This document shows, piece by piece, positions 56,759 to 64,000 of a DNA stretch of 64,000 nt (position 1 is the first letter of the stretch; the number at the start of each line of letters is the position of its first letter). The stretch comes from Phyllobacterium myrsinacearum (lineage in GTDB: Bacteria; Pseudomonadota; Alphaproteobacteria; Rhizobiales; Rhizobiaceae). Both the position numbers and the translations under genes were made by a program. The stretch lies in assembly GCF_002980555.1 (NCBI RefSeq), contig NZ_PVBT01000001.1, positions 1,054,001 to 1,118,000 of the forward strand, read 5' to 3'. The notes under the pieces are model-generated. The model did not search any database. It saw only the letters and a program-made list of their open reading frames with translations, and was not told the DNA's origin.

Positions 56759-56883
56759 GTGTTGGCTTGTGGGGGAAAGCCAAGACTGGTTGGGGGACCA
56801 GTACCCGCATAATGCTTCAGCCGGTGAATGGTTCCACACGAGGCAAAATATTCTGGCAGGTGTTGAACGCGTGGCGGGCGCTT

Positions 56884-57966
56884 TCACTCGTCCACAAGTT
56901 CAAGGCTCGGATAATCCGTATAGCCCTTGGCATCGGTGGTGTAGAATGTCGATTTGTCAGCCGCATTGAGCGGCGCATTGCTGCGCCAGCGCTGCGGAAG
57001 ATCCGGATTGGCGATGAACGCTTCGCCGAAGGCAACCAGATCGGCGCCGCCGCCAGCCAGCACGGCTTCGGCGTGTTCGCGTCTGTAGCCGCCGGCAACA
57101 ATCAGCGGACCATGAAATGCGGCACGAATGGCTGGCGCAACGTCGGCTTGGCCTTCCGGCACGATGGCGGGAGCCACCACATGCAGATAGGCCAGGCCGA
57201 GAGGCTGGAGCAGGGCGGCAATCGCGGCAAAATGCGCAACCGGATCGCTGTCGCTCATGTCCTGAAAGGGATTGGTTGGCGAAACCCGAACGCCGATGCG
57301 TCCCGCTGGCCAATATGCCTTCACCGCGCCGATGATTTCACGCAGGAAGCGGAAGCGGTTTTCCACCGTGCCGCCATAGCCATCGCTGCGGATATTGCTG
57401 CCGTCGCGCAGAAACTGATCGACGAGATAGCCATTGGCGCCATGGATTTCGATGCCGTCAAACCCGGCATTTTTGGCGCGCGCCGCCGCATTGGCAAATT
57501 CGGCGACGATTCCGGCGATGCCTGCGGGCGTGAGCGCCTGCGGTTCGACATAGGGTTCGGGACCGTTCGCCGTATATACCTTGCCGGCAGCTGCGAGGGC
57601 CGAGGGGCCGGCAGGCCAGCGGTCATCGCGCAATTGCGAGGGAAGCGCGGTTCTTCCCATATGCGACAACTGGACAAAAATCCGCCCGCCCGCGGCGTGC
57701 ACGGCGCCGGTTACCAGACGCCAGCCGGCCTGCTGTTCGTCATTGAAGAGCCCGGGACGGGTTGGCACATCGATGCTGCTGTGCGGATCGATTTCCGTCG
57801 ACTCCGTGATGACAAGCCCGGCGCTGGCGCGCTGTGCATAATGGAGGGCGTTGAGATGGCCGGGTATTTTGCCGTGCAGGGCGCGGTGGCGCGTCATGGG
57901 GGCCATGACGATGCGGCTGGGAAGCGCGAGGTCACCGATTGTCAGCGGAGAGAACAGCGAAGTCAT
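56884..57966 (-). CDS. Old Yellow Enzyme family alkene reductase (NemA/OYE-like)
   Basis: A 360-residue FMN-dependent TIM barrel that uses NADPH to reduce activated C=C bonds or nitro compounds. Classical OYE motifs: MAPMTRHRA near the N-terminus, HGANGYLVDQFLRDGSNIR with the substrate-binding His/Asn pair, DGYGGTVENRFRF, and the C-terminal VAFGEAFIANPDLPQR. It is probably a detoxifying enzyme; the physiological substrate is unknown. A possible 50-residue membrane protein gene lies 21 bases upstream. Confidence 0.95.
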   Translation of the reverse strand: MTSLFSPLTIGDLALPSRIVMAPMTRHRALHGKIPGHLNALHYAQRASAGLVITESTEIDPHSSIDVPTRPGLFNDEQQAGWRLVTGAVHAAGGRIFVQLSHMGRTALPSQLRDDRWPAGPSALAAAGKVYTANGPEPYVEPQALTPAGIAGIVAEFANAAARAKNAGFDGIEIHGANGYLVDQFLRDGSNIRSDGYGGTVENRFRFLREIIGAVKAYWPAGRIGVRVSPTNPFQDMSDSDPVAHFAAIAALLQPLGLAYLHVVAPAIVPEGQADVAPAIRAAFHGPLIVAGGYRREHAEAVLAGGGADLVAFGEAFIANPDLPQRWRSNAPLNAADKSTFYTTDAKGYTDYPSLELVDE

Positions 57967-57987
57967 GGGATCGTCGGCTTTTCCGGA

Positions 57988-58140
57988 TCATGCAGGCAGG
58001 AGATTGAACAACGCGGCCAGATGGAATGCAAAGGCAACCGTGAAAACGGCCGCGACAGTTACACGGTCCTTGTCTTTGAAGAGACGCCGGAATGGCTGAT
58101 CTGGCGCTGCGCGCGCGGCTGTATAGTCGGTGGACGCCAT
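57988..58140 (-). CDS. Possible 50-residue tail-anchored protein upstream of the OYE gene
   Basis: Begins ASTDYTAARAAPDQPFRRLF and ends with one hydrophobic helix (VTVAAVFTVAFAFHLAALF). A weak GAGAG ribosome binding site precedes ATG 58140; an ATG at 58176 would add 12 residues. Short spacing to the OYE gene suggests cotranscription. Without homology evidence it remains tentative. Confidence 0.4.
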   Translation of the reverse strand: MASTDYTAARAAPDQPFRRLFKDKDRVTVAAVFTVAFAFHLAALFNLLPA

Positions 58141-58176
58141 CGGGTTCGGTCTCTCTGTGCTGGTGGGTTCCATCAT

Positions 58177-58612
58177 CAGGCATTCGATAGACGATTAACA
58201 CGATAGAGATTACTATTTTGGTGGACCTTGAGGTATGATTTTGTCTTGAAATGCCAATGACTGGAAAGAAATTCCCTGTCTTGTGGGTTTTCATGGTGCT
58301 GGGGCAAACAGCGCTGCGGCTCGTCGGGTGGACCGGCACCGATTCCGGAGACTCACCCGCGTGGCGCCGCGCCTGCGCCAATCCTCCTCTCTGCGGTCGT
58401 CATTGCGCTGGTTTTGGATTTGGTTTCTCGAAATAGCCAAAAAACGCAAAACAAAATTGCTGAATGGTCGCAGGTTGAGCAAAGTACAATCTGGTTTGGC
58501 GCTATACGTATGTGCTGCAATGCGGGGGTGAATGGCCGTCCGATCGAACGACCTGCCTGCCAGAATGATCCCCAGGGTGATTCCCCAAGATGATCCAATG
58601 AATGAGGAAAAA
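58177..58612. other. Intergenic region with no clear gene
   Basis: This stretch lies between the OYE unit and the flavin reductase, which are divergent. Open frames here lack ribosome binding sites and coding-like composition. It should hold both promoters, but I see no strong candidate. Confidence 0.4.
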
Positions 58613-59152
58613 ATGTCCGTCTTTCAGACCGGGGCGCGTGCCGCCCAGCATGAATTGACCGTGGAAGCTGACTTGTTCAAGGATTCCATGCGCCACCTTG
58701 CGGGCGCCGTGAGTGTTGTCACTGTCGGGCGCGGCAACGACCGCACCGGGTTTACCGCCACTTCCGTGTCGTCGCTGGCCATCGATCCGCCTTCGGTGAT
58801 TGTCAGCCTCAACCGGGATTCGTCATCCTGGCCGGTCCTGCAGCGCCATGGCAGCTTCTGCGTCAATGTGCTTGCCCATGATCAACAGCACGTGGCCGAC
58901 AGTTTTGCCGGGCGGGGCGGGCGCAAGGGGATAGACCGCTACCTGGACGCGGAGTGGCAAGAACTGGCCACGGGAACACTCGCGCTGAAGAATGCCCTGA
59001 CGGTGCTTGACTGTGAACTCGACGATGCGATCGAGCGGCATTCGCATGGCATTCTGATCGGCCGGGTGCGCGCCGTCACGTTGCGCCGCAACGCCGAACC
59101 GCTGCTCTACTGGCACGGCGCCTACCGGCGCATCACCCAGCCAGCCAAATAA
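58613..59152 (+). CDS. Flavin reductase-like FMN-binding protein
   Basis: A 179-residue protein of the flavin reductase domain family (HpaC/RutF type), which supplies reduced FMN to two-component monooxygenases. Motifs: MRHLAGAVSVVTVG, GFTATSVSSLAIDPPSVIVSLN (in part), and FCVNVLAHDQQHVADSFAG. The C-terminal LLYWHGAYRRI is typical. The start chosen is ATG 58613, because GAGG lies 5 bases upstream; upstream ATG codons at 58598 or earlier have none. No partner monooxygenase gene is adjacent. Confidence 0.92.
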   Translation: MSVFQTGARAAQHELTVEADLFKDSMRHLAGAVSVVTVGRGNDRTGFTATSVSSLAIDPPSVIVSLNRDSSSWPVLQRHGSFCVNVLAHDQQHVADSFAGRGGRKGIDRYLDAEWQELATGTLALKNALTVLDCELDDAIERHSHGILIGRVRAVTLRRNAEPLLYWHGAYRRITQPAK

Positions 59153-59156
59153 TTCG

Positions 59157-59402
59157 TCAGTTTATAATCGCGGCAATTGAGCAGCCCACGAGGACAATCG
59201 TGGCCAGGAGGATCAAGCCGTACAGTTTGGGCTGATTGAAAACGACGGCAAAGCCGAGAAAAAACCCTGTGCAGGACGCGCCGAGCGCAAACAGAAATGC
59301 CGGCTGGTCATTGCTGGTGATCGAGAACGCCATCAATCCGGCGAGGACCAGCACGCCAAATGCGATAAAGATCCAGGTTGCAAAAGTTTCGTAGCGGTCC
59401 AT
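59157..59402 (-). CDS. Small three-helix membrane protein, paralogue of the 54329 gene
   Basis: An 81-residue protein with three predicted helices, starting MDRYETFATWIFIAFGVLV and containing GFAVVFNQPKLYGLILLATIV. It is the same length as the protein at 54329 and matches it throughout, so the two are paralogues about 5 kb apart. A possible extension to 59438 adds basic residues and is less likely. It converges on the flavin reductase gene with 4 bases between. Function unknown. Confidence 0.7.
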   Translation of the reverse strand: MDRYETFATWIFIAFGVLVLAGLMAFSITSNDQPAFLFALGASCTGFFLGFAVVFNQPKLYGLILLATIVLVGCSIAAIIN

Positions 59403-59497
59403 AGGTCCTGACCTTCGTCGTGCATGCGGTCTTGTCATGGCAGATTACATCGAAATGAGGGCACACAGTCAAATGTCATGGCAGCACCATCATCTGC

Positions 59498-59914
59498 CTA
59501 ACGCGATTTGTGGGGTATAGCGCCGGAGAGTGACGGTTCCGTGTCCTTTCGCTCCCCCGATGCCGTTCCAATCAGCCAGACCCCGATCAGAATCAGCGTG
59601 CTGCCGACAATCTGCAGCGGTGTGATATCTTCCTGGAAAATCAGCCAGCTGGTCGCCAGGACCATCACATAGCTGATGCCGGTCAGCGGAAATGCCTTGC
59701 TCAGGTCAAGCTGGGCCAGCGCCTGCAGCCAGAAAATGAAGCAGATGACTTCGGCAGCAATGGCGGCCAGCATCCACGGCGACGTGGCGGCGTGAATCAG
59801 CCAGGTCATATTGAAGCCGAGCCCGGTCATCTGTTCCGCTGCAAGCTTGATGAAAACCTGAAACAGCGTGTTGAAGAGGGGAATGGCGAACCAGACGAGA
59901 TTGATCGGCTTCAT
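59498..59914 (-). CDS. SMR/EamA-type four-helix transporter subunit (no Glu in helix 1)
   Basis: A 138-residue protein with four helices. Helix 1 (VWFAIPLFNTLFQVFIKLA) has Asn where EmrE has its proton-binding Glu, so it is unlikely to be a simple drug antiporter. The later SKAFPLTGISYVMVLATSWLIF and the last helix fit SMR/EamA half-transporters, and a polar tail follows. Last gene of a six-gene operon, it overlaps the acyltransferase gene by ATGA. Together with the SMR-type protein at 62747 it could form an asymmetric dimer as ArnE/ArnF do when flipping a modified lipid carrier; that role is inferred. Confidence 0.8.
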   Translation of the reverse strand: MKPINLVWFAIPLFNTLFQVFIKLAAEQMTGLGFNMTWLIHAATSPWMLAAIAAEVICFIFWLQALAQLDLSKAFPLTGISYVMVLATSWLIFQEDITPLQIVGSTLILIGVWLIGTASGERKDTEPSLSGAIPHKSR

Positions 59915-61089
59915 GCGCTGTCCTTCAGCGTTTCATCCGCGGCAAACAGCGGCGAAGCCAGCCGCAACGCCCATTGGACAACCGGATTGCGGTGTTTGAA
60001 ATACATGGTGTTGCGCGTCAGCTGGCTGCCAAGGCGAATCTTGTTTTCGTAATAGGCCTGCCCGCTCTGATAGCGGGTCATCCCATGTTCGAGGCAATGG
60101 CGCAGATTGGTGAACCAGCTCAGGTAATACAGGTTGTAGGCGCGGCCCTCGGCGCTGTTCATGCAAAAAAACTTGTCGATCAGCGTGTTGCCGTCATGCA
60201 CGAGCAGATTGGCGGCCAGAAGCTGGTCGCCGGCGTAGTAGAAGGTACAGAACGAGCGTCCCTGCATGTGACGCAGGACGCCGTCGAAATAATCTGCGGT
60301 CAGTTCTTCGAACTGCCATTCACTGCGGTTGCGCGTGTCATGGTAGAGCGCCATGACCTGCGGCAGCATCGTTCCGAAGTCAGACCGGTTCTCGATCCGG
60401 ATCTTTTCGAAAGACTTCATCTTGCGGCGCATATCCTTGCGGGTGCCGGAGGAAAGGCGCGACATATAGGTGTCGATGGAATCGAAATTGATGTCGAGCC
60501 ACGCCGTTGGCAATCCGGGGATGCCCGCGAAGGCGCGGTCTGAGAAGATAGCTCCAAAGGCCGCGGTGGTTGGCTCCGGCACATCCTTGATGCCCATCAG
60601 CGAACAGCCATTGGCCTTGGCGTACCGTTCAAACCCCGACAATAACAGCGAAAACAGCTCCGCCTTGCGCGGTTCGGGCAGATCGGGATGAAAACCCGTA
60701 ACGCCGTTTTCGGTGCATGGGGAGCCAAGGCAGGCGAGCTTCAGTGTCAGGAAGCGCGCATAGGTTTGCCGTATGCGGCGCAGAATCTGGCGCAGGCGGC
60801 CTTCTTCCAGTGTCGTATCCAGCTGATAGTCGGTCAGGAAGGCCGGCATGGCCGCCAGCAGTCGGCCGTTTTCGACGACCGTGACATAGCGGAAGGCAAA
60901 ACCGGCAATACCGGCCTCTTCGATGGCAAGCAGGCAGTCATAATCCTCGACTTCCCCGGCAAAGCACTTGTTCCATGCGTCGCGGCCGATGTCGCGGATG
61001 GAATCGAACACGCGCGTCTGCGCCACCGCTGCGATTGCAGGCGATGCGGCCGTCTGAGGCAGAAACTGATCATGCATAGGCTGGTGCAT
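59911..61089 (-). CDS. FemAB-like GNAT acyltransferase (BcsL/CelD-type)
   Basis: A 392-residue protein of the GNAT superfamily branch that includes FemAB-like and CelD/BcsL proteins (Acetyltransf_6 type). The C-terminal half carries the fold: SSGTRKDMRRKMKSFEKI, DTRNRSEWQFEELTADYF, CTFYYAGDQLLAANLLVHDG and YQSGQAYYENKIRLGSQ. This group transfers acyl or aminoacyl groups to cell-envelope molecules. The start is ATG 61089, with GAGG 6 bases upstream; it overlaps the hydrolase stop by 20 bases and its own stop overlaps the next SMR gene by 4. The substrate is unknown. Confidence 0.82.
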   Translation of the reverse strand: MHQPMHDQFLPQTAASPAIAAVAQTRVFDSIRDIGRDAWNKCFAGEVEDYDCLLAIEEAGIAGFAFRYVTVVENGRLLAAMPAFLTDYQLDTTLEEGRLRQILRRIRQTYARFLTLKLACLGSPCTENGVTGFHPDLPEPRKAELFSLLLSGFERYAKANGCSLMGIKDVPEPTTAAFGAIFSDRAFAGIPGLPTAWLDINFDSIDTYMSRLSSGTRKDMRRKMKSFEKIRIENRSDFGTMLPQVMALYHDTRNRSEWQFEELTADYFDGVLRHMQGRSFCTFYYAGDQLLAANLLVHDGNTLIDKFFCMNSAEGRAYNLYYLSWFTNLRHCLEHGMTRYQSGQAYYENKIRLGSQLTRNTMYFKHRNPVVQWALRLASPLFAADETLKDSA

Positions 61090-61888
61090 TGTTTGCCTCG
61101 AAGAATTCCGCCGTGTAGTCGCCAACCTTTTGACGCTGCCGGTCCACGTGGATCATATGGTAGCTGTCCTCGATCCATTTCAACTCATGCGGCCCGCCGA
61201 TGTGGCGGCTGATGTAGCGGGCATGTTTCGGGCTGCTCAGATCGTCTTCCGTCGCATGCAGGATCAGGGTCGGTGTCTGCATCTGCGGCAGGTTCTTCTT
61301 CAACTCCTTGCCCAGACGATACATCTCGACGATGCCCTTGCCGGGGAATTTGTCGATGACGCCTTCCGCTTCCATGCTTTCCATCATGCGGCGGATGCGT
61401 TCATCCTTGATCCCCAGCGCGGATGTTTCGCTGAAATTCAGCCGGGCAATGGATGGGATATATGACAGGAGTTCGATAAAGGGCGACAACAGCCAGTAGT
61501 AGTGCGGCACGTTCCAGCCGTCATAATGGAAGCAGGGCGAATAGATCGCCACGGCCTTGAGGCTGTTCGGTTTGCGGTGCGCCGCCATCATCGACAATTT
61601 GCCGCCGATGCAGATACCGGCTGCGAACGTCTCGTCATTGTAGGGCGCGAATTTTTCCGTCGCTTCCTCGACGCTGTGCAGCCAATCCTGCCAGCGCGTT
61701 TGCGTCAATGTCGCCATGTCAACGCCATGCCCCGCCAGAAGCGGAGCATAGACGCTGTATCCCTTGCGATTCAGCTGCCGCGCCAGCATCTTCATTTCTG
61801 CCGGGGCACCCGTCAGTCCGTGAACAAGCAATACACCTTTGCCATTCGAGCCTTGGAGGAAATAGCTCAATCCATCAGACATCTGCAT
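61070..61888 (-). CDS. Alpha/beta hydrolase with cysteine nucleophile
   Basis: A 272-residue serine-hydrolase-fold protein, close in layout to Est30-type carboxylesterases and monoacylglycerol lipases (GVLLVHGLTGAPAEMKMLARQL, APLLAGHGVD). The nucleophile elbow reads GICIGG with Cys93 (codon TGC) in place of Ser. The remaining triad members appear intact: Asp in ATEDDLSSP and His244 in DSYHMIHVD. Cys nucleophiles are known in dienelactone hydrolases. The gene overlaps the desaturase by 14 bases and the acyltransferase by 20. A role in trimming or transferring an acyl group in the same pathway is inferred. Confidence 0.88.
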   Translation of the reverse strand: MQMSDGLSYFLQGSNGKGVLLVHGLTGAPAEMKMLARQLNRKGYSVYAPLLAGHGVDMATLTQTRWQDWLHSVEEATEKFAPYNDETFAAGICIGGKLSMMAAHRKPNSLKAVAIYSPCFHYDGWNVPHYYWLLSPFIELLSYIPSIARLNFSETSALGIKDERIRRMMESMEAEGVIDKFPGKGIVEMYRLGKELKKNLPQMQTPTLILHATEDDLSSPKHARYISRHIGGPHELKWIEDSYHMIHVDRQRQKVGDYTAEFFEANNAPAYA

Positions 61889-62750
61889 CGATCATATCCG
61901 GGTTTCTGTTTTCCTTGGCCATGAAGCCCAGCGCGTGGCAGGTGCTGATGACGTGAACGCCCGCCTTGTCCTGATCTTCCTTGATCTTTTCGTGGAAGTT
62001 GCGCAGTTCGGTCCAATGGGTCTTCGGGCGATAGTGGTGCTCGGCATGGTAGCCGTTGCCGAACCACAACCAGTTGTAGAAGCGGTTATGGCTGCTGACT
62101 CCCCAGGCGATGGGTTCTTCCGGATCGCCATTGAGGTGCTCGTAATAGCCGTTGAGCGAGGAGAGGCAGTTCCCCAGATAATAGAAGGGAATGAAGAACA
62201 GCATCGCCTTCCAGTCATAGAGGAAGCCGATCGCCGCCAGACCCAGGAATGCGTAGAGTTCGAAACGGCCCCATTTGGCGTCAAACGGGCGGTTCTTGGC
62301 AATGGCCTTGTGAATATCGCCGAGACTGTCGCGGAAGAAGCTCAGGAACGTATAGCTCCATACGTTTTCCGGTTCGCCATTCTTGCCATGGCGATAAATC
62401 GACAGCCAGTCGATGGTTTCACCCTTTTCGTTCGGGCGGTCGCTGTTGCCCGAGTGATGGCGCATGTGAATCCAATGGTAGTAGGTCTGCGAGAAGCCGA
62501 TTGTGATCGATTCGAGCAGGCTGAAGGCGTAGTTCATCGCGCGCGGCTTGAAGTAGGGCGTGTGGATGAAGTTGTGCGAAATGCTGTTGATGTTCCACGA
62601 GATCGATACCGCGTAGAACCCGCCGAGGACGAGCGACAGCCATAGAGGCCGGCTCTCGAAACCGGCGATCAGATAGACATTGAAGAGAAGGTGAGCGACG
62701 GCTGCCAGAACGGGCGCAATGTCCCACCTTGTATGAGCGAAGAGTTTCAT
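61875..62750 (-). CDS. Membrane fatty acid desaturase
   Basis: A 291-residue di-iron desaturase/hydroxylase with about four helices. The three histidine boxes are present: SHNFIHTP (HxxxH), HWIHMRHH (HxxHH) and NGYHAEHHYRP (HxxHH). Start ATG 62750 overlaps the upstream SMR-type gene by ATGA. It would introduce a double bond or hydroxyl group into an acyl chain of a lipid or a lipid-linked product. Regiospecificity cannot be inferred. Confidence 0.92.
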   Translation of the reverse strand: MKLFAHTRWDIAPVLAAVAHLLFNVYLIAGFESRPLWLSLVLGGFYAVSISWNINSISHNFIHTPYFKPRAMNYAFSLLESITIGFSQTYYHWIHMRHHSGNSDRPNEKGETIDWLSIYRHGKNGEPENVWSYTFLSFFRDSLGDIHKAIAKNRPFDAKWGRFELYAFLGLAAIGFLYDWKAMLFFIPFYYLGNCLSSLNGYYEHLNGDPEEPIAWGVSSHNRFYNWLWFGNGYHAEHHYRPKTHWTELRNFHEKIKEDQDKAGVHVISTCHALGFMAKENRNPDMIDADV

Positions 62751-63100
62751 AATCCTGTTGCTCCTACACAGGCCACGCCGGCTGTGATGAACAGCACACC
62801 GGCTGCGTGGCGAAGGTTGATTTGTTCTTTGAATATCCATGCTCCGGCGAGCACGATGACGACATAACTCAAGGCCATGAGCGGAAAGGCAATCGACAGC
62901 GGCACGTGTTCGAGCACGACCGTCCAGCCGATGAGTTCGAGAGCCCAGAAAAAGACGCCGAGCCAGGTCATGGGTTTGACCAGGGCTGCCGACAGGGTTT
63001 CATTGTCGGCGGAATGTTTGAAGCAGACTTCCCGCGCGGTCTCCGTCAGCACGCAGAACGCGATCAGGGCCAGCATGGCAGGGGTGAGGGTGCCGGTCAT
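62747..63100 (-). CDS. SMR/EamA-type four-helix transporter subunit (Glu present in helix 1)
   Basis: A 117-residue protein with four helices. Helix 1 (LALIAFCVLTETAREVCFK) contains an acidic residue in a position comparable to the EmrE Glu14 region, and later segments (PLSIAFPLMALSYVVIVLAG) fit the SMR/EamA family. Start ATG 63100 overlaps the arginase-fold gene by 4 bases, and its stop overlaps the desaturase by 4. It differs clearly from the second SMR-type subunit at 59498, so a heterodimer is plausible. Confidence 0.82.
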   Translation of the reverse strand: MTGTLTPAMLALIAFCVLTETAREVCFKHSADNETLSAALVKPMTWLGVFFWALELIGWTVVLEHVPLSIAFPLMALSYVVIVLAGAWIFKEQINLRHAAGVLFITAGVACVGATGL

Positions 63101-64000
63101 GCCATGGCCTCCGACAGGACTTCCAGCAACGCATGATTGGCGGCGCTGTTGATATTGGTTGTAAGGACCGGATCGGGCGTCGCGTGCGGCTGGTCGATGA
63201 AGATTTCCGCGCGCTTGGTGAAGCGCGTCCACAAATTCCCCGCATAGGACGGCGTTGAATAATCGCCGGTCACGTCGGCGCCGATAATCCGGTGGCGCTT
63301 ACTGATCTCGGTGATCAGCGACAGCACATAGGGCAGGCGCATGCGCCCCTGATCCCAGTTGGTGATGGCATCATCGTGAACCAGCACGTCCTTGTCGATG
63401 GTAAGATACACCGCGTCGGTGGTGATGCGCGACAACAGCTGGTCGATGAAATTGTCTTCACCGATGTCCGAAATCGTCTTCCAGCTCAAGACGCCGTTTT
63501 TCTGCTCATAGCTGGCACCGTTGCCATAGTTCTTGCGCACCCGGCTTGGCGCATGACTGTAGGGGTAGAGTTCGAGCTGTCCCTGCTGCAGCAGGGACAG
63601 GTTGGCACCCTTGCGTTCGGGATTGGCCAGATCGTCGCTGCACACGCCGATTGTCACGATCTTTTCAAGGCCTGGATGCTGCAACGCGCGGTTGATCCAC
63701 GAGCCGCAATGCATGCCATTGCCGAAATGCACCCAATCGGGGTGATTGTCGAAGTGAATGAGCGTTGCCGGGCCCGGATGGTTTTCAAGGGCGTTTGCGA
63801 CGAGAAGGGCGGTGACGTGGTGGAAATCACCCGATCCCATGAAACACAGATGCGGCTTCTTCTGGTCACCGACCATTTGCCGGGAAAGACTTCCGGCAAG
63901 GGCGTCGATTGCCGTCTGGTTGCCCCACAGGCGGACCACCTGGCCGTGGTCTTCCGCGTGAATCTGGCGCGCGCCGGTTCGCATACAGGCGCGCACGAAG
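63097..64000 (-). CDS. Arginase/ureohydrolase-fold protein, 5' end uncertain at window edge
   Basis: At least 299 residues of an arginase-superfamily protein, a fold that holds two Mn2+ ions and hydrolyses guanidino or related C-N bonds. Metal motifs: HFDNHPDW (DxHxD) and TIDKDVLVHD (DxD type); the early HLCFMGSGDFHHVT may supply the first His. A GTG at 63996 could be the start, but the frame is open to the window end, so the gene may continue. First visible gene of the overlapping six-gene operon. It does not match standard arginase or agmatinase closely enough to name a substrate. Confidence 0.75.
   Translation of the reverse strand, partial: FVRACMRTGARQIHAEDHGQVVRLWGNQTAIDALAGSLSRQMVGDQKKPHLCFMGSGDFHHVTALLVANALENHPGPATLIHFDNHPDWVHFGNGMHCGSWINRALQHPGLEKIVTIGVCSDDLANPERKGANLSLLQQGQLELYPYSHAPSRVRKNYGNGASYEQKNGVLSWKTISDIGEDNFIDQLLSRITTDAVYLTIDKDVLVHDDAITNWDQGRMRLPYVLSLITEISKRHRIIGADVTGDYSTPSYAGNLWTRFTKRAEIFIDQPHATPDPVLTTNINSAANHALLEVLSEAMA

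Noticed and set aside
58251-58531. Open frames between the OYE and flavin reductase units
   Set aside because: Overlapping frames on both strands, no ribosome binding site and no coding-like pattern.

Overview
The window is about 60% GC and reads as chromosomal DNA of an alphaproteobacterium of the order Hyphomicrobiales, closest in flavour to Brucella/Ochrobactrum/Phyllobacterium. The case rests on the gyrA-coaD-cyclophilin-cyclophilin-queA-tgt order, a phosphatidylcholine synthase, an IalB-family protein, the iron regulator RirA with Irr-type boxes, an IsdG-type heme oxygenase and an EcfG-type stress promoter. No rRNA, CRISPR array, intact insertion sequence or prophage was seen. One tRNA gene, tRNA-Lys(UUU), is present.

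Region by region: 1-8.8 kb holds the end of a type II NADH dehydrogenase, a MarC protein and the gyrA-to-tgt housekeeping block. 8.8-13.9 kb is a TetR-controlled RND efflux pair whose 16-bp operator palindrome lies inside a promoter spacer. 13.9-17.5 kb carries a GlsB-type membrane protein, two small secreted proteins (one Lys/His/Ala-rich) and an OmpR/EnvZ-like two-component system with a direct-repeat box. 17.5-26.2 kb is accessory: a TetR/MFS drug-exporter pair, a LysR/RidA/SDR group, a large inverse autotransporter with a beta-helix passenger, and small secreted and enzymatic proteins. 26.3-39.4 kb is mostly core: tRNA-Lys, ccdA, glmU, glmS, recG, sdhE, mfd, a DsbA-family protein and a YejA-like peptide-binding protein.

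39.5-39.8 kb contains a 264-bp element with 31-bp terminal inverted repeats between TA dinucleotides. 39.9-47.2 kb holds ialB, hspQ, an AEC transporter, a methyltransferase, mntH (its N-terminus is split by a G7 frameshift, behind a Mur-like box), a UbiH-like monooxygenase, pcs and a quinone oxidoreductase. 47.4-52.1 kb is a complete BMP-type nucleoside ABC importer. 52.1-54.3 kb is an iron module: bfr-bfd and rirA with a heme oxygenase, each group with an Irr-like box. 54.3-59.4 kb holds small membrane and stress proteins, including two genes under 60 codons, plus an Old Yellow Enzyme and a flavin reductase.

The right end (59.5-64 kb) is a six-gene, fully overlapping operon: arginase-fold protein, SMR-type subunit, fatty acid desaturase, alpha/beta hydrolase with a Cys nucleophile, FemAB-like acyltransferase and a second SMR-type subunit. 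It looks like a lipid or amine-lipid modification and flipping system. I do not recognise it as described, and it is my best candidate for an undescribed system here.
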